Assembly: GCF_007655135.1 (NCBI RefSeq)
Contig: NC_045131.1
Location: 1,240,001 to 1,304,000, forward strand
Source of the DNA: Punica granatum
Lineage: Eukaryota > Streptophyta > Magnoliopsida > Myrtales > Lythraceae
DNA length: 64,000 bases
Reading direction: 5' to 3'
The translations under genes were made by a program, and so were the position numbers. How positions within the stretch are numbered: position 1 is the stretch's first letter; the number at the start of each line of letters is the position of its first letter. Positions 36,860-46,374 of the stretch are shown piece by piece. Below the pieces are notes generated by a model, which saw only the letters and a list, made by a program, of their open reading frames with translations, was not told the origin of the DNA and searched no databases.

Positions 36860-37627
36860 TTACTCAAACTCAGAAGCCTCTTCAGAATCAGACAAGGGCA
36901 AGAGGGTGCACATTCCAAGCAGATGTCCGTTGAGGCAGACATAATATTCCACGCAGTCCTCATAAGCACCCAATCTGCAGCTAGCACTCAGAGGTATCAT
37001 CTCGGCCTGCGACATGTTCCACAGCTTTGCCTTACAATAGGGGCACATCTCGGTAGGATGAAATTTGGCTCCCCTCCTAATTAGCATCTTCTTGACTTTT
37101 GACATTGCGAATGACTTGAAGATTCCCCGAAAAAATCCAATGTCCCCCTCATCTCCTTGGTCTAGATGTTCGCAAGGATCAGACACATATAAAACGTCTG
37201 TTCTGCACTGTGGCAAAAGGAAGCTCTTCCCTGATGTTCGCGAGAACCTGGTCCTGTAAACAAAGTGACCAGGTACGTGGACGCCATTAAACAAGCTGCC
37301 CTTGGTACACCCTGAACAGTATATCAGAAGCTTCCCCAGTGCCCTCCAGTTGCCATCAACACTATGACTACCACCGGACTGCAGATCCTGCATCATCTTA
37401 GGAGCTCTAGTTCTACAAAACTCCTTCCACAGGACTCGCTTGGCAAGATCATCAAACCACTTGCATGTGCAGGACAAACTGGCAATTGCATTAGGGTTCC
37501 AGTTCATCTGCTGAAAGACCAGGTAAATAACATCTTCATTCAGATGCCCCTTGGTGCACTGACAACTTTTTGAGTGTATGCAGCGGTACTGCTTCGTCAG
37601 AGGGATCATTTTCTCAGCCTGATACAT
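36860..37627 (-). CDS. EDL3: EID1-like F-box protein (EDL3-like)
   Basis: A 255-residue single-exon coding region. Residues about 27-72 form the F-box (LNEDVIYLVFQQMNWNPNAI, SLSCTCKWFDDLAKRVLWKEF), which would bind an SKP1/ASK adaptor in an SCF ubiquitin ligase. The rest matches the EID1-like group: FCRTRAPKMMQDLQSGG, LLIYCSGCTKGSLFN, PGHFVYRTRFSRTSGKSFLL, a CPYCKAKLW Cys pair and a C-terminal YYVCLNGHLLG. EDL proteins relate to EID1, a phytochrome A signalling F-box; EDL3 is known as an ABA-induced positive regulator of ABA responses, so a hormone or light role is inferred. A second Met six codons downstream (37609) could be the start. The pre-ATG region to about 38600 probably includes a 5' untranslated intron. 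Substrate is unknown. Confidence 0.86.
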   Translation of the reverse strand: MYQAEKMIPLTKQYRCIHSKSCQCTKGHLNEDVIYLVFQQMNWNPNAIASLSCTCKWFDDLAKRVLWKEFCRTRAPKMMQDLQSGGSHSVDGNWRALGKLLIYCSGCTKGSLFNGVHVPGHFVYRTRFSRTSGKSFLLPQCRTDVLYVSDPCEHLDQGDEGDIGFFRGIFKSFAMSKVKKMLIRRGAKFHPTEMCPYCKAKLWNMSQAEMIPLSASCRLGAYEDCVEYYVCLNGHLLGMCTLLPLSDSEEASEFE

Positions 37628-39114
37628 CAGTCATGGGCATATGTAACAACATACTGTCTCATAAAAACATTCGTGGAGAAAAGTATAATGAAGACTGAGC
37701 AAGTCACTACAAGAATTCGGTTTAATAATATTTATTGTGATCTTATATGACAAAGAACAACTAAAAAAGAATGCCATTCATATCTCACAGCCCAAAACGA
37801 AAAATAATGAGCCATAATGAGTGGAAAGCAACTCTCGACACTGCCTCGAGGATGAACCGAAAACCTGACATGCACTATAGGTTTTGAACTGAAAACCCGC
37901 AAGTTGACCAAGAATCCCCCAACGCATAACAGCCTAACTACACTGGGAAATTCCAAGAATTTTCTATCCCGTCAGTAGTCATTTGTTTAATCAAAAACGG
38001 CACCCGACAGCATTCAGCTACATGCGGATCATGTGAAAAGGATGCTAAGCTCTAGCTACCATTCAGCCCAATATTCTGAACAAACATCATATAACCTTCA
38101 ACATTTGCAGATCCACCAAAGCCCACCTGAAGTTCCTATAGAGACCTAATAGAGTAGTAGTCCGCATTGATCCATATTGAGGATGGCAATCTGAAACCCT
38201 ATCCCAGATCAGGCAAACAACAAATACAGATTCATATGGAGCAAACAAGCTGGAATCAAGCTGGATCGCCAGGTGTAAGATCGAAACCTGATCACTCACG
38301 CAGCTGACCTCAGAACTTCCCCGGGCAGGGCCCCAGAAACCCCACAAAGAAGACAGCTGCGGGTTGACAGAGTGAGCAGCAAAACTAGGGTTCTGAATCC
38401 AAGGCCGGAAGGAGAGGGTAGAAAAGACGGAGACTTTGACACGGAGACTCAGAAGCTTGCATGCAAGGGAGCCAACTCAGCTTAGCATTAGCAGATTGCG
38501 AGAATCCGCCATTGAAATCACAGCCACGAAGGAGACGCACTAAAGCATTTGCAGACGCCAGAGAGAGACGGAGATGTCTGAGGAAAGCTGAAGAGAGGGA
38601 GAGGGCCTCCTCCGGCTATGCTGTTGTCGTTACCATATAGGCTGAAATGAAAGCCATCAATTTATTTATTTATTTGGGGGGAGATAGAAAGTGACAGCCA
38701 GTGTGGAGAGTACATAACAGCCCATTGATTACGAGACACGTGGAGACGTGCTTCCGTGGCAAGCTGGAGGCTAATCCTGGTGGGACCGCCTGTCCTAGTT
38801 GGCAGAAGCAGAATGGGCTGTCACGCGGTGCAAGGAGTGGAGAGAGATCATAAGCGTACGGTATGGCCTTGTCTTGAGAAATAATTTTTAAAATTTTTGA
38901 TTTGATTTTGATTTCGATTTCGCTTTGGTCATCCGTTTTGTTCATCCTCAGCCCACAGAAAGGGATATGCCAAAAACCAAGATAAGTTTAGCCACGCGGC
39001 TGTTTGTCAATGAAGTCTTGGGGCCTTGGTTGGTCCTATTTCCACCGTGGCGTTTTCTGATTGGCTGTTGCGGCGTCCCCCACTTGTCAAGTTGCATTAG
39101 ATTTTTTTGTCGGC
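37628..39114. other. Leader, intron and promoter region of the F-box gene
   Basis: No protein-coding exon is recognised. GA-rich sequence on the plus strand near 38360-38620 would be the pyrimidine-rich 5' leader of the minus-strand F-box transcript, separated from the coding exon by an apparent untranslated intron. Promoter sequence lies above about 38640. Confidence 0.5.
38736..38743 (-). promoter_or_regulatory. ABRE/G-box-like element upstream of the F-box gene
   Basis: The plus strand reads ACACGTGG, an ACGT-core element like those bound by ABF/AREB bZIP factors. A further ACGTG lies ten bases away (38746-38750), and paired ACGT cores are typical of ABA-responsive promoters. This fits the known ABA induction of EDL3 but is only a motif match. 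Confidence 0.5.
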
Positions 39115-39290
39115 AATTAAAATCATAAAAATTTTAATTTTAACTTTAACTCAACACACTACACAATAAAAATACACATTTTTCAAGTCAAAAATTTTAA
39201 CTTTAACTTTAACTCAACACACTACACAATTATTTATCATTTTTTATAATTAAAATCAAAATTACTTTAACTCTAAAACCAAACACACTA
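39115..39290. mobile_element. MITE (family M1), copy 2, inverted relative to copy 1
   Basis: Read on the minus strand, it begins GTGTGTTTGGTTTTAGAGTT and continues with AAGTTAAAGTTAAAATT-type units and GTGTAGTGTGTTGAGTTAAA, matching the copy at 33896-34090. An internal block containing CTTTAACTCAACACACTACA is repeated twice. Together the two copies make an inverted pair about 5 kb apart around the unknown gene and the F-box gene. Confidence 0.75.
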
Positions 39291-39309
39291 TTTATTTTTT
39301 ATTTTTTAT

Positions 39310-40390
39310 AACTTTCTTTCATTTGTCTTTTCTGACTTCCTTACCGAAGAAACGGGAAGAGATGTTTTGGGCAAAAACCAATCGGCCCAATGATCCTTGC
39401 CATGTCTCGTGCCAGTTAACAAAGCTAGTGAAGAATTATTAGGTGAGATGGATTTACTATCTATATATATATATATAAAGTTGTATCTCAATAATAAATA
39501 AGAGTAGAAAGGTAATTTTTTAAATAATATAAGATTATAAGTGTAAATGCTTAAATTATATTTAAGATAAAAAAACTATTTTAAAGAAAATAAGTATTAC
39601 CTTAAAGATATATGTACGTGAATTAAATGTAAATAAATGACGCAATTATAAATATATATTATTAATTTAAATTAAATATTTATAAAAAAAATTAAATCAT
39701 CTACATATCTATAAATAACATATATATATATATATATATATATATTTCAATCTCACTCCATTAAATTTGATTAAAATGGTAAATTTATATTGTTTAAAAT
39801 TTTATTTCTGAAAATGTTTAATAATTTTAATTGATATATATATATATATATACAATTAAAAAAATAACATTTAATATTTTAATTGTCACTTTAAATAGTC
39901 TTTAATCTATTTTTACTTGTATTTGAACAGTTTTACTTTAGAAAAATATCTCTTATTAAACAGTTTAATCAAGATGTCAAAATTTTAAAATTATCATTCA
40001 AAATAAAAATACTCTAGATAAAACCCATGCATCCCGCGGGCATAAAGCTAGTTTATTAGATATGTAGGATTTTTATTTCATTTAATTAGATTCATGAACA
40101 TTTCTTGTAACAAAAATGAAATTTATCGTGTCATTTAAGGTCTAGCTCCGGTGTATCTTAAGGTCGACACTAGACCTGGCCCAATGTTCTTAGATGTCAA
40201 TCTCGATTTCGAATTCTGAATTAAAATCTTGCTTGGCGTGGGCCAAAATGCGAACACATTTCAGATCGGAAGCATTAGAAAACAATGGTAATAGGAAAAG
40301 ATAAACCAAGTGCAACCGGATAGTGATATAATGCAAAATTACTATATTTCCGAACATATGGTCTCCTATACATAACATCTTCTTCTATTC
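39310..40390. repeat. Degenerate duplicate (block C1) of sequence at 45820-46290, split by a Helitron
   Basis: Shared phrases in the same order include CTTTTCTTGACTTCCT/CTTTTCTGACTTCCT, AGAGATGTTTTGGG, CCTGGCCC(G/A)ATGTTCTTAG, GGAAGCATTAGAA and AAATCCTA(T/C)AC(G). In C1 the Helitron at 39460-40051 interrupts the block. The other copy lies directly downstream of the DUF4336 gene. The origin of the block is not identified. Confidence 0.7.
39460..40051 (+). mobile_element. Non-autonomous Helitron, 592 bp
   Basis: The 5' end is TCTATATATATATATAT preceded by A. The 3' end is a GC-rich imperfect hairpin (CCCATGC...CGCGGGCAT) followed by AAAG and CTAG, with T as the next host base. A 5' TC, a 3' hairpin then CTRR, insertion between A and T, and no inverted repeats or target duplication define Helitrons. 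The interior is AT-rich and has no Rep/helicase gene. The surrounding host sequence on both sides matches block C2, which supports the boundaries. Confidence 0.82.
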
Positions 40391-40394
40391 CAAA

Positions 40395-41170
40395 TCCTAC
40401 ACGAGCTTATCATATCTAAAAGGTAAGATAGGTCTAGGACAGTTAATTAGATTATGGCATAATAAGATAGTTATGATCCAATCGATCTTAGCCCATGCGT
40501 CTTTGACTGATTTTAAAGTAATTTTGGGTCGAGCAAACCCCATTTTCCGGTCGAGATTTCGGTCCCTTCGATGACATATGATCAATGACGACGAAGATCT
40601 ACATGATGATTTAAATGACATATGATATATATATTTTTTAATCTTTATTTTTGTTCTCATTTGTTATTTCTATTATGATACCATGCTTTGTGAACTATAA
40701 TTTGTATTTTTGTAACTTGTGAACTATGATTTGTGTTGTTTTATGACCTCTTTTTGCAATTGGTGATTTTTGGAATTTGAAATCTTATAAACAAAGATTG
40801 ATTTTTGAATGATGAGTAAAAGTTGTAAATGAAAAATTCATAAGAAAGTAATACATCTCTATTTCTGTCCATATTTGTTTTTATTATAGGTAAGATCTTA
40901 CGATCATCATCGATCCGACTATGCGATTTTCGATCCCACGACTCTCTTATTATGATCCTAAGTAGGATCGCGATCTTGACAACTTTGAATGGGACGGAGG
41001 TCTTGCTGGGCATATTCTTACATGGTTATGCTAGTTGGGTGCGTCCTGCGACACAAGTAGGAGGCAATATGAGACAATTTCTGGTAGCCCAAAGTTTTTT
41101 GTAATTAGGAGAATGGTTAGGAGGGTCAGCAGGGGTCAATAAGGTCAGCATGGGTCAATAAAGTTTTCTG
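40395..41170 (+). repeat. Duplicated block A, copy 1
   Basis: About 750 bp that recurs at about 43915-44600. Shared phrases include TAGCCCATGC, ATTTTAAAGTAATTTTGGGT, CGAGCAAACCCCATTTTCC, GACCTCTTTTTGC(A/G)ATTGGTGA, TTATAGGTAA(G/A)ATCTTACGAT, TTGACAAC and GGTTATGCT(A/G)GTTGGGT. The ATCTTGACAACTTTG part matches the right end of the Mutator-like MITE at 6832-7613, so block A includes a relative of that element plus about 170 bp of flank. Confidence 0.85.
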
Positions 41171-42767
41171 ACTTTCTGTTTGGTCCTATTGAATTACCTT
41201 TTCTAGGCATCTGCACTGTTGGCGCTTCCAATAATCTTACTTTCTAGAATCTGTTCAGCCCTTTTCTGGTGAGTCACACAGATGAGTAAAAACAGAATGG
41301 GCTAGTTTTGTGTGTGTTTCTCGTGAAACATTACATATTTTTTGGGATAAGTAACTTAAAATTGTTTTAATCTGTACTCTGTAGCAAGAAAGCGAGGAGA
41401 CCTGGTCGACATGGCCATTCGCATCATGGAAGGAGAAAGGCCAAGCGGGGACACCCCGACAACAAGTAGAGAGCTTTGAGATTGTTCTCAAGTTCTTCCA
41501 CTGGCACCTTTTACAGGTATTCCCAATATATTGTGGCTGGTATTTTTCAGGCGTGTTCAATCCCGGGGAAGATATCTCTGTTTTTAGCTTTTTCAAGGGA
41601 ATAATGGAGAAAAACATGTTTGGCAATGACCTGTGCTACACAAAATTTCCTTATTGTTAATGCTTCCTCTGGTTGTTTTTGTGGGGTGGGTGGGGGAACT
41701 AGAAAATGCTGGAAGAGTTCTAGATTCCTGGAACCCACAGTTGAAATTTACTTCCTCACTCTACTTAGACCTCTGAAAGTATATTCTATAAATACCATTT
41801 CCAAACTCGTAAGCATGATTGTATTATAATTATGTACATATGAATATCCAGATAGTTTGGACCGGTTTATAATCCATCATTTGGAATTGTGTTTGCTTTC
41901 TCCAGGTGGGGGGTGCTGCTCTTGGAATGGTTTTTTTTTTTTTTTTGGAGCTCAGATCATCTCCTTGTCGACTACATCGGCTTCCTTTTTGAAGCTCTCT
42001 CATGCCCGTTCATTCTGCGGAGAGAAAGTTTAGAACCTTTTCACACGACATAGATGCATAGGACATAAGTAGAAGTTCGTGTAAGTTATATACTGTTGTC
42101 ATATGGTTAGTGTCTTACCACTGGTGTCTTGGTGTGCAATATACGATTTTTCTCTTTTGGGATCTGCTCTGCATTGTTCTTTGTTGATAGAACAGATCTT
42201 GTGCCCTTTTGCACATTAATTTATTGCCCACACTTTAGTGGAGTTTATGGACATAAATCTTTTTTGTTGCTCAGGGTTTCTTGATTAATCATCGGTTTGG
42301 TTTGATGTAATGTCCTGAGAATGGAATGTAACAGTCTGCAAATTACTCTATTTTCAATTCTTCATTCCGAATGCGATATGATGAGTTTGGCAACAGCAAA
42401 AGGGGAACAGAGTCCAAAACAGTATTCAGCATCTATATCTGGTGATTGGTGAAATCATAAGTTCTACTGAAGAAGACAATCTTAAGCTGGAAATAATCTT
42501 CATGTATGCATTGCTAATCAGAAACTGAAAGATTCTCGAGTTTGCCGAACAAACTCGGGACTATGCCTTCACGCTTCAATATTGCAACCCTTTCCATGCC
42601 CTGTTTCGATTATCGGTCCATAAATTGAAGCTGGAGATCTTTCGCCTTTGCCAAGTCCAGGGCGTGTCAAGATAGCTGTAGGTCTTAGCAAGTACATATA
42701 AACCTTCGTGATTCTGGAGGAATCGTGTATCTCATACAAGACCGAGCTCTCTTTTGCCTAACGACTA
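41171..42767. other. Intergenic region inside the transposon nest
   Basis: Not clearly transposon-derived. A short plus-strand stretch at about 41387-41471, after a TCTGTAG acceptor-like site, encodes a very basic tail (SKKARRPGRHGHSHHGRRK) before a stop, possibly a last-exon fragment; no family is recognised. A T16-type run lies near 41931-41946. The 3' flank of the NAC pseudogene occupies the right end. Confidence 0.4.
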
Positions 42768-43780
42768 TTAGTTCAACAGGAATGAAGTCCAGTAAGTATG
42801 AAGATCGACAGAGTGTTCGAATCCCAAGCGTCCATTGCTTTGCCCATTATTAGCAATGTTCGGCTCTTCAACGTTACCCATCTCTGCATCGAACGGACTT
42901 CCAGTGAAATTGGAGGAAGCAGCAGCGTTTGATAATGTTGGATTTTGTGGTAGCTTCAGAGCTGGGATCATAGCCCCCAGTTCCACGGTTGTATTCGTTT
43001 TGAGCCCCCCGAATGAGGAGCTTCCTAGAACGAATGACTCTGAATTCTTTATAAGTGCTCCAATCCCAAGCTCATAGCTCGGATTGCATTTCTTCGGTGT
43101 GCCGCTCTTCTGGAAGACACGGCAGATCACCCATTCTTCCTGCATACAGTAATCCACAGAAGGCCGGGTTATCAATCGAGGCTCCAATATCCTTTCGTGC
43201 CTCATTAGGACCAAGTCAATCACAAACGTCGTTCAGAAATGCATTTACAATTATCAAGCTCGCAATAACTGACTGTTCCGATTTTACGGGTTTGATGCTG
43301 CAAGATATCACTTTGCAGGCGAGGTCTAAATGCAGAACTCATGTTACCTTGGCAGAGGGGAAAGTGGGCTTGGAATGAAGGCCGAACTCGTGCATGACCC
43401 AGTTGGTCTTCTCTCCTCGTGGAGCTCTCCCTCGGTAGAAAAACCAGCGTCTTCTTCATCCCGATCAGCTCCGACGTGATGCTGTTGAAGATCTCCTTGT
43501 CCTTCCCGGTTGTTTTCCAGTAACCGGTTTTGGTCGCTCGGTTTGTCCTCACTCCTGTCGGGTACTTCCTATCCCTGTGGCTGAAAAAGTACCACTCCTT
43601 TTCTCCAATTTTCGCCTTCCCTGGTCGTGAAAACAAACAGGTACAAAATATCCTATGAATAAACGAATCGTCCGGATAGTCAGATGAGCTGAGACGCATC
43701 ACCTGGAAGGTCCCATGGCTCGCATTTGTTGAGATCGACATCAACTAGGGCCGCAGCTCCCGTCGAATTGGGATGGGATA
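42768..43780 (-). pseudogene. NAC transcription factor pseudogene: 5' truncated and frameshifted
   Basis: Three exon remnants keep normal splice sites. Exon 1 is a fragment (43780-43703) ending [14 protein letters not shown]. Exon 2 (43620-43348) carries subdomains C and D ([37 protein letters not shown]). Exon 3 (43139-42768) starts EEWVICRVFQKS (subdomain E), followed by a variable tail and a stop. NAC subdomain A, with the start codon and the LPPGFRFHP core, is absent; from about 43777 the sequence turns into repeat B. In exon 2 a run of five A (43439-43443 on the plus strand) where four would keep the frame shifts the reading after GMKKTLVF; the expected [19 protein letters not shown] continues in another frame. 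Two independent lesions make loss of function very likely. The intact exon 3 frame suggests recent decay. Confidence 0.88.
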
Positions 43781-43912
43781 TCGATTTACTGGACTGAAGA
43801 GAACGAAGCATAGGTAATCTTTCAAAAAAGTTGATTTGCTTGAGACATTAATAACTCAATAGGTTCAATGATGTAGTTGCTACCACAAGAAGAATTGATG
43901 TAGTTGATTTGC
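43777..43912 (+). repeat. Direct repeat B, copy 1
   Basis: It shares ATCGATTTACTGGA(C/T)TGAAGAGAA, GAGACATTAATAACTCAATAGGTT and ATTGATG(T/C)(A/G)GTTGATTTGCT with 44627-44800. One edge abuts the truncated NAC exon 1; the other runs directly into block A copy 2. Confidence 0.85.
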
Positions 43913-43914
43913 TT

Positions 43915-44600
43915 ACGATCCAATTGATCCTAGCCCATGCATCTTCGAGTGATTTTAAAGTAATTTTGGGTCGAGCAAACCCCATTTTCCAGTTGAGATT
44001 TCGGCCCTTTTGATGACATATGATGTCTATTATGCCGATGATCTGCACGATGATTTAAATGACACATGATATGTTTTTTTATTTTTGTTCTTATTTGTTA
44101 TTTCTATTACGATACCATGATTTGTGAACTATAATTTGTATTTTTGGAATTTGTGAATTATGATTTGTGCTGTTCCATGACCTCTTTTTGCGATTGGTGA
44201 CTTTTAGAATTTGAAATCTTATAAACGAAGATTGATTTTTGAATAGCGAGTAAAAGTTGTAACTGACAAATTTATAAGTATACATTTATATTTCTATCCA
44301 TATTTTTTTTTATTATAGGTAAAATCTTACGATCATCGATCCGACTAAACAACTTTCGATCCCCTGACCCCTTACGATCTTAGGTAGCATTACGATCTTG
44401 ACAACCTTGAATAGGAGGGAGTTCAACTTGCTGGGCAGATACTTGCATGGTTATGCTGGTTGGGTTGCGTCCTACGACCCATGTGGGAGGCAATAGGAGA
44501 CAAAGTTCTAATAGCCCGCATCGCGAAAGTTTTTGGTAATTAGTAGAATGATCAGAAGGGTCAGCAGTGGTTAACAAGGTCAGTAGGGGGCTCAAAATGA
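43915..44600 (+). repeat. Duplicated block A, copy 2, flanked by repeats B
   Basis: It matches 40395-41170 in order and orientation, with moderate divergence. It begins CGATCCAATTGATCCTAGCC and ends in the GTCAGCAG(T/G)GGTTAACAAGGTC region. It lies between the two copies of repeat B, as if inserted into B and accompanied by duplication of it. Confidence 0.85.
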
Positions 44601-44626
44601 TGATATTATTCTGCTGAAGTGAAGAA

Positions 44627-44800
44627 AATCGATTTACTGGATTGAAGAGAATGAAGCAGATGTAATCCTTCAGAAAAGTTTATTTGCTCGAGACATTAAT
44701 AACTCAATAGGTTTAGGTTTAATGATGTAGTTGCCACTACAAGAAGGATTGATGTAGTTGGTTTGCCAGAGACATCAAAAAGAATTGATGCGGTTGATTT
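44627..44800 (+). repeat. Direct repeat B, copy 2
   Basis: The second copy of the sequence at 43777-43912, slightly longer owing to small insertions (GGTTTAGGTTTAATG and an extra AGAGACATCAAAAAGAATTGATG). Both copies stop at the same GTTGATTTGCT point. Confidence 0.82.
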
Positions 44801-45563
44801 GCTAACTGAATTGTTTTTGTTTTGAAAATTCAATTGCTTTTTTAGGGAAAGTTGCATGATTAATAATACAACAGCTATCGCAATGTTGTACGATCGTTAC
44901 AATTTTTTTTAACATATATGGTACAAAAGCTTTGGTAATCTTACAATCAAGTGCATTATGTCAATTGACCATTAGCGCTATCAATTTTTTCTTTTTTATG
45001 ACGTGGCAGATGATGAGTCATATTGATTCGACGTGATAAAAATTATATAATAGTTAATCACAAAGAAAAACATAACATTTGTATTTTTTTTTAAATATAG
45101 CACTATCTTTGAAAAATAATACAAAAATGCATTACCTTTACAATTTTTTCTTAATATAACACGACTTTTAAAAAATAGACAGAAAAAGACACAATTTTCA
45201 AGCATGATCTTTTTTTTAACGTGTTAGAATCATAACTAAACTTGAAAATCACGTCTTTCTATACTATTTTGTAAATATCGTGCTATATTTTAAAAAATTG
45301 TAAAAATCATGTATTTCTATATTATTTTTTAAAAGTCGTGTTATATTTTAAAAAAAAAACAAAGATTGTGTCTTTTTTGTGCTATTTTCTAAATATCATA
45401 TTATATTTTTTAAAAAAGTAAAAAGTTTTTTAGGTTATTAATTCATAATATAATGAAAACTTTTTAAAAAAATTTGATTAACCTAAAATAAAAAAGAGAA
45501 AATAAAAATCAGATAAAAAAACTCTCTTCCATATCTCTCTTCTCTGTCCCTCCTTCCCTCTCT

Positions 45564-45599
<36 letters not shown>

Positions 45600-46374
45600 G
45601 GCTCTCCTTCCTCCCTGTTCTGCCCGAACAGAGGCAGCCCCCTCCCTTCTTTCATCTCCCTGTTCTTGTCTACTAAACCTGCATCAACAAAAACAAACAA
45701 GAATTACGTAAATATAGATATAGATACAAAGCATATACATCAGCTCAGAAGGAAATATAACTTCACTCGGTGACTCGTGAACTGAAATACAAACACAGAG
45801 GGCAATGTCAGAGACACCATACTACTATCAGGCAAAATGGTCGTTGTCTTTTCTTGACTTCCTGTCGGAAGAACCCGAAAGAGATGTTTTGGGTAAACCA
45901 AACGGCCTAAAGCTCCTTCCCCCGTCTGACGTCGGTTTAAGAACGATGTTCTCGACCTGGCCCGATGTTCTTAGATGTCAAGCCCAATTCCATCTCCTAC
46001 ATCAGATCAAAAAGTACAAAGATCTTGGATTCAAATCCAACTTCTCGGCATGTGCTATAACATGAGTACACATGGTTCGTCTATCGGTAGTTGACATCCT
46101 TGAAAAGTCTTATGATCACACAACATTGGAAGCATTAGAAGACACTACATCATACGGGAAAAGAAACCAACTGGAGTCGAATAGTCATAGAAAGCATAAC
46201 CACTATATCTCGAACATGGGATCTTTTCCTGTTATCCAACTGACTGCGTAATCACAAATCCTATACGGGCCATCAATTTCTGCGGAACATGTGAATGCAC
46301 TTCTCTTCAGTATAGAGTGAAGTATACAGCATATTTTGTAATGTTTATCGGATCGATTTTGTTTCGGTGCACCA
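44801..46374. other. AT-rich DNA and repeat block C2 next to the DUF4336 gene
   Basis: The stretch 44830-45600 has a MULE-end-like layout (AT-rich, a GACGTGGCAGATGATGAGTC-type block, then a long (CT)n at about 45568-45598), but no matching inverted end was found. About 45820-46290 is block C2, matching C1 at 39310-40390. The 3' flank of the minus-strand DUF4336 gene reaches 46374. Confidence 0.5.

Noticed and set aside
44830..45600. Second MULE-type element
   Set aside because: The layout resembles the left arm of the element at 57213, but no matching inverted arm or target duplication was found.
45568..45700. Minus-strand ORF through the CT repeat upstream of block C2
   Set aside because: Its translation is mainly poly Arg-Glu from (GA)n, with no conserved feature.
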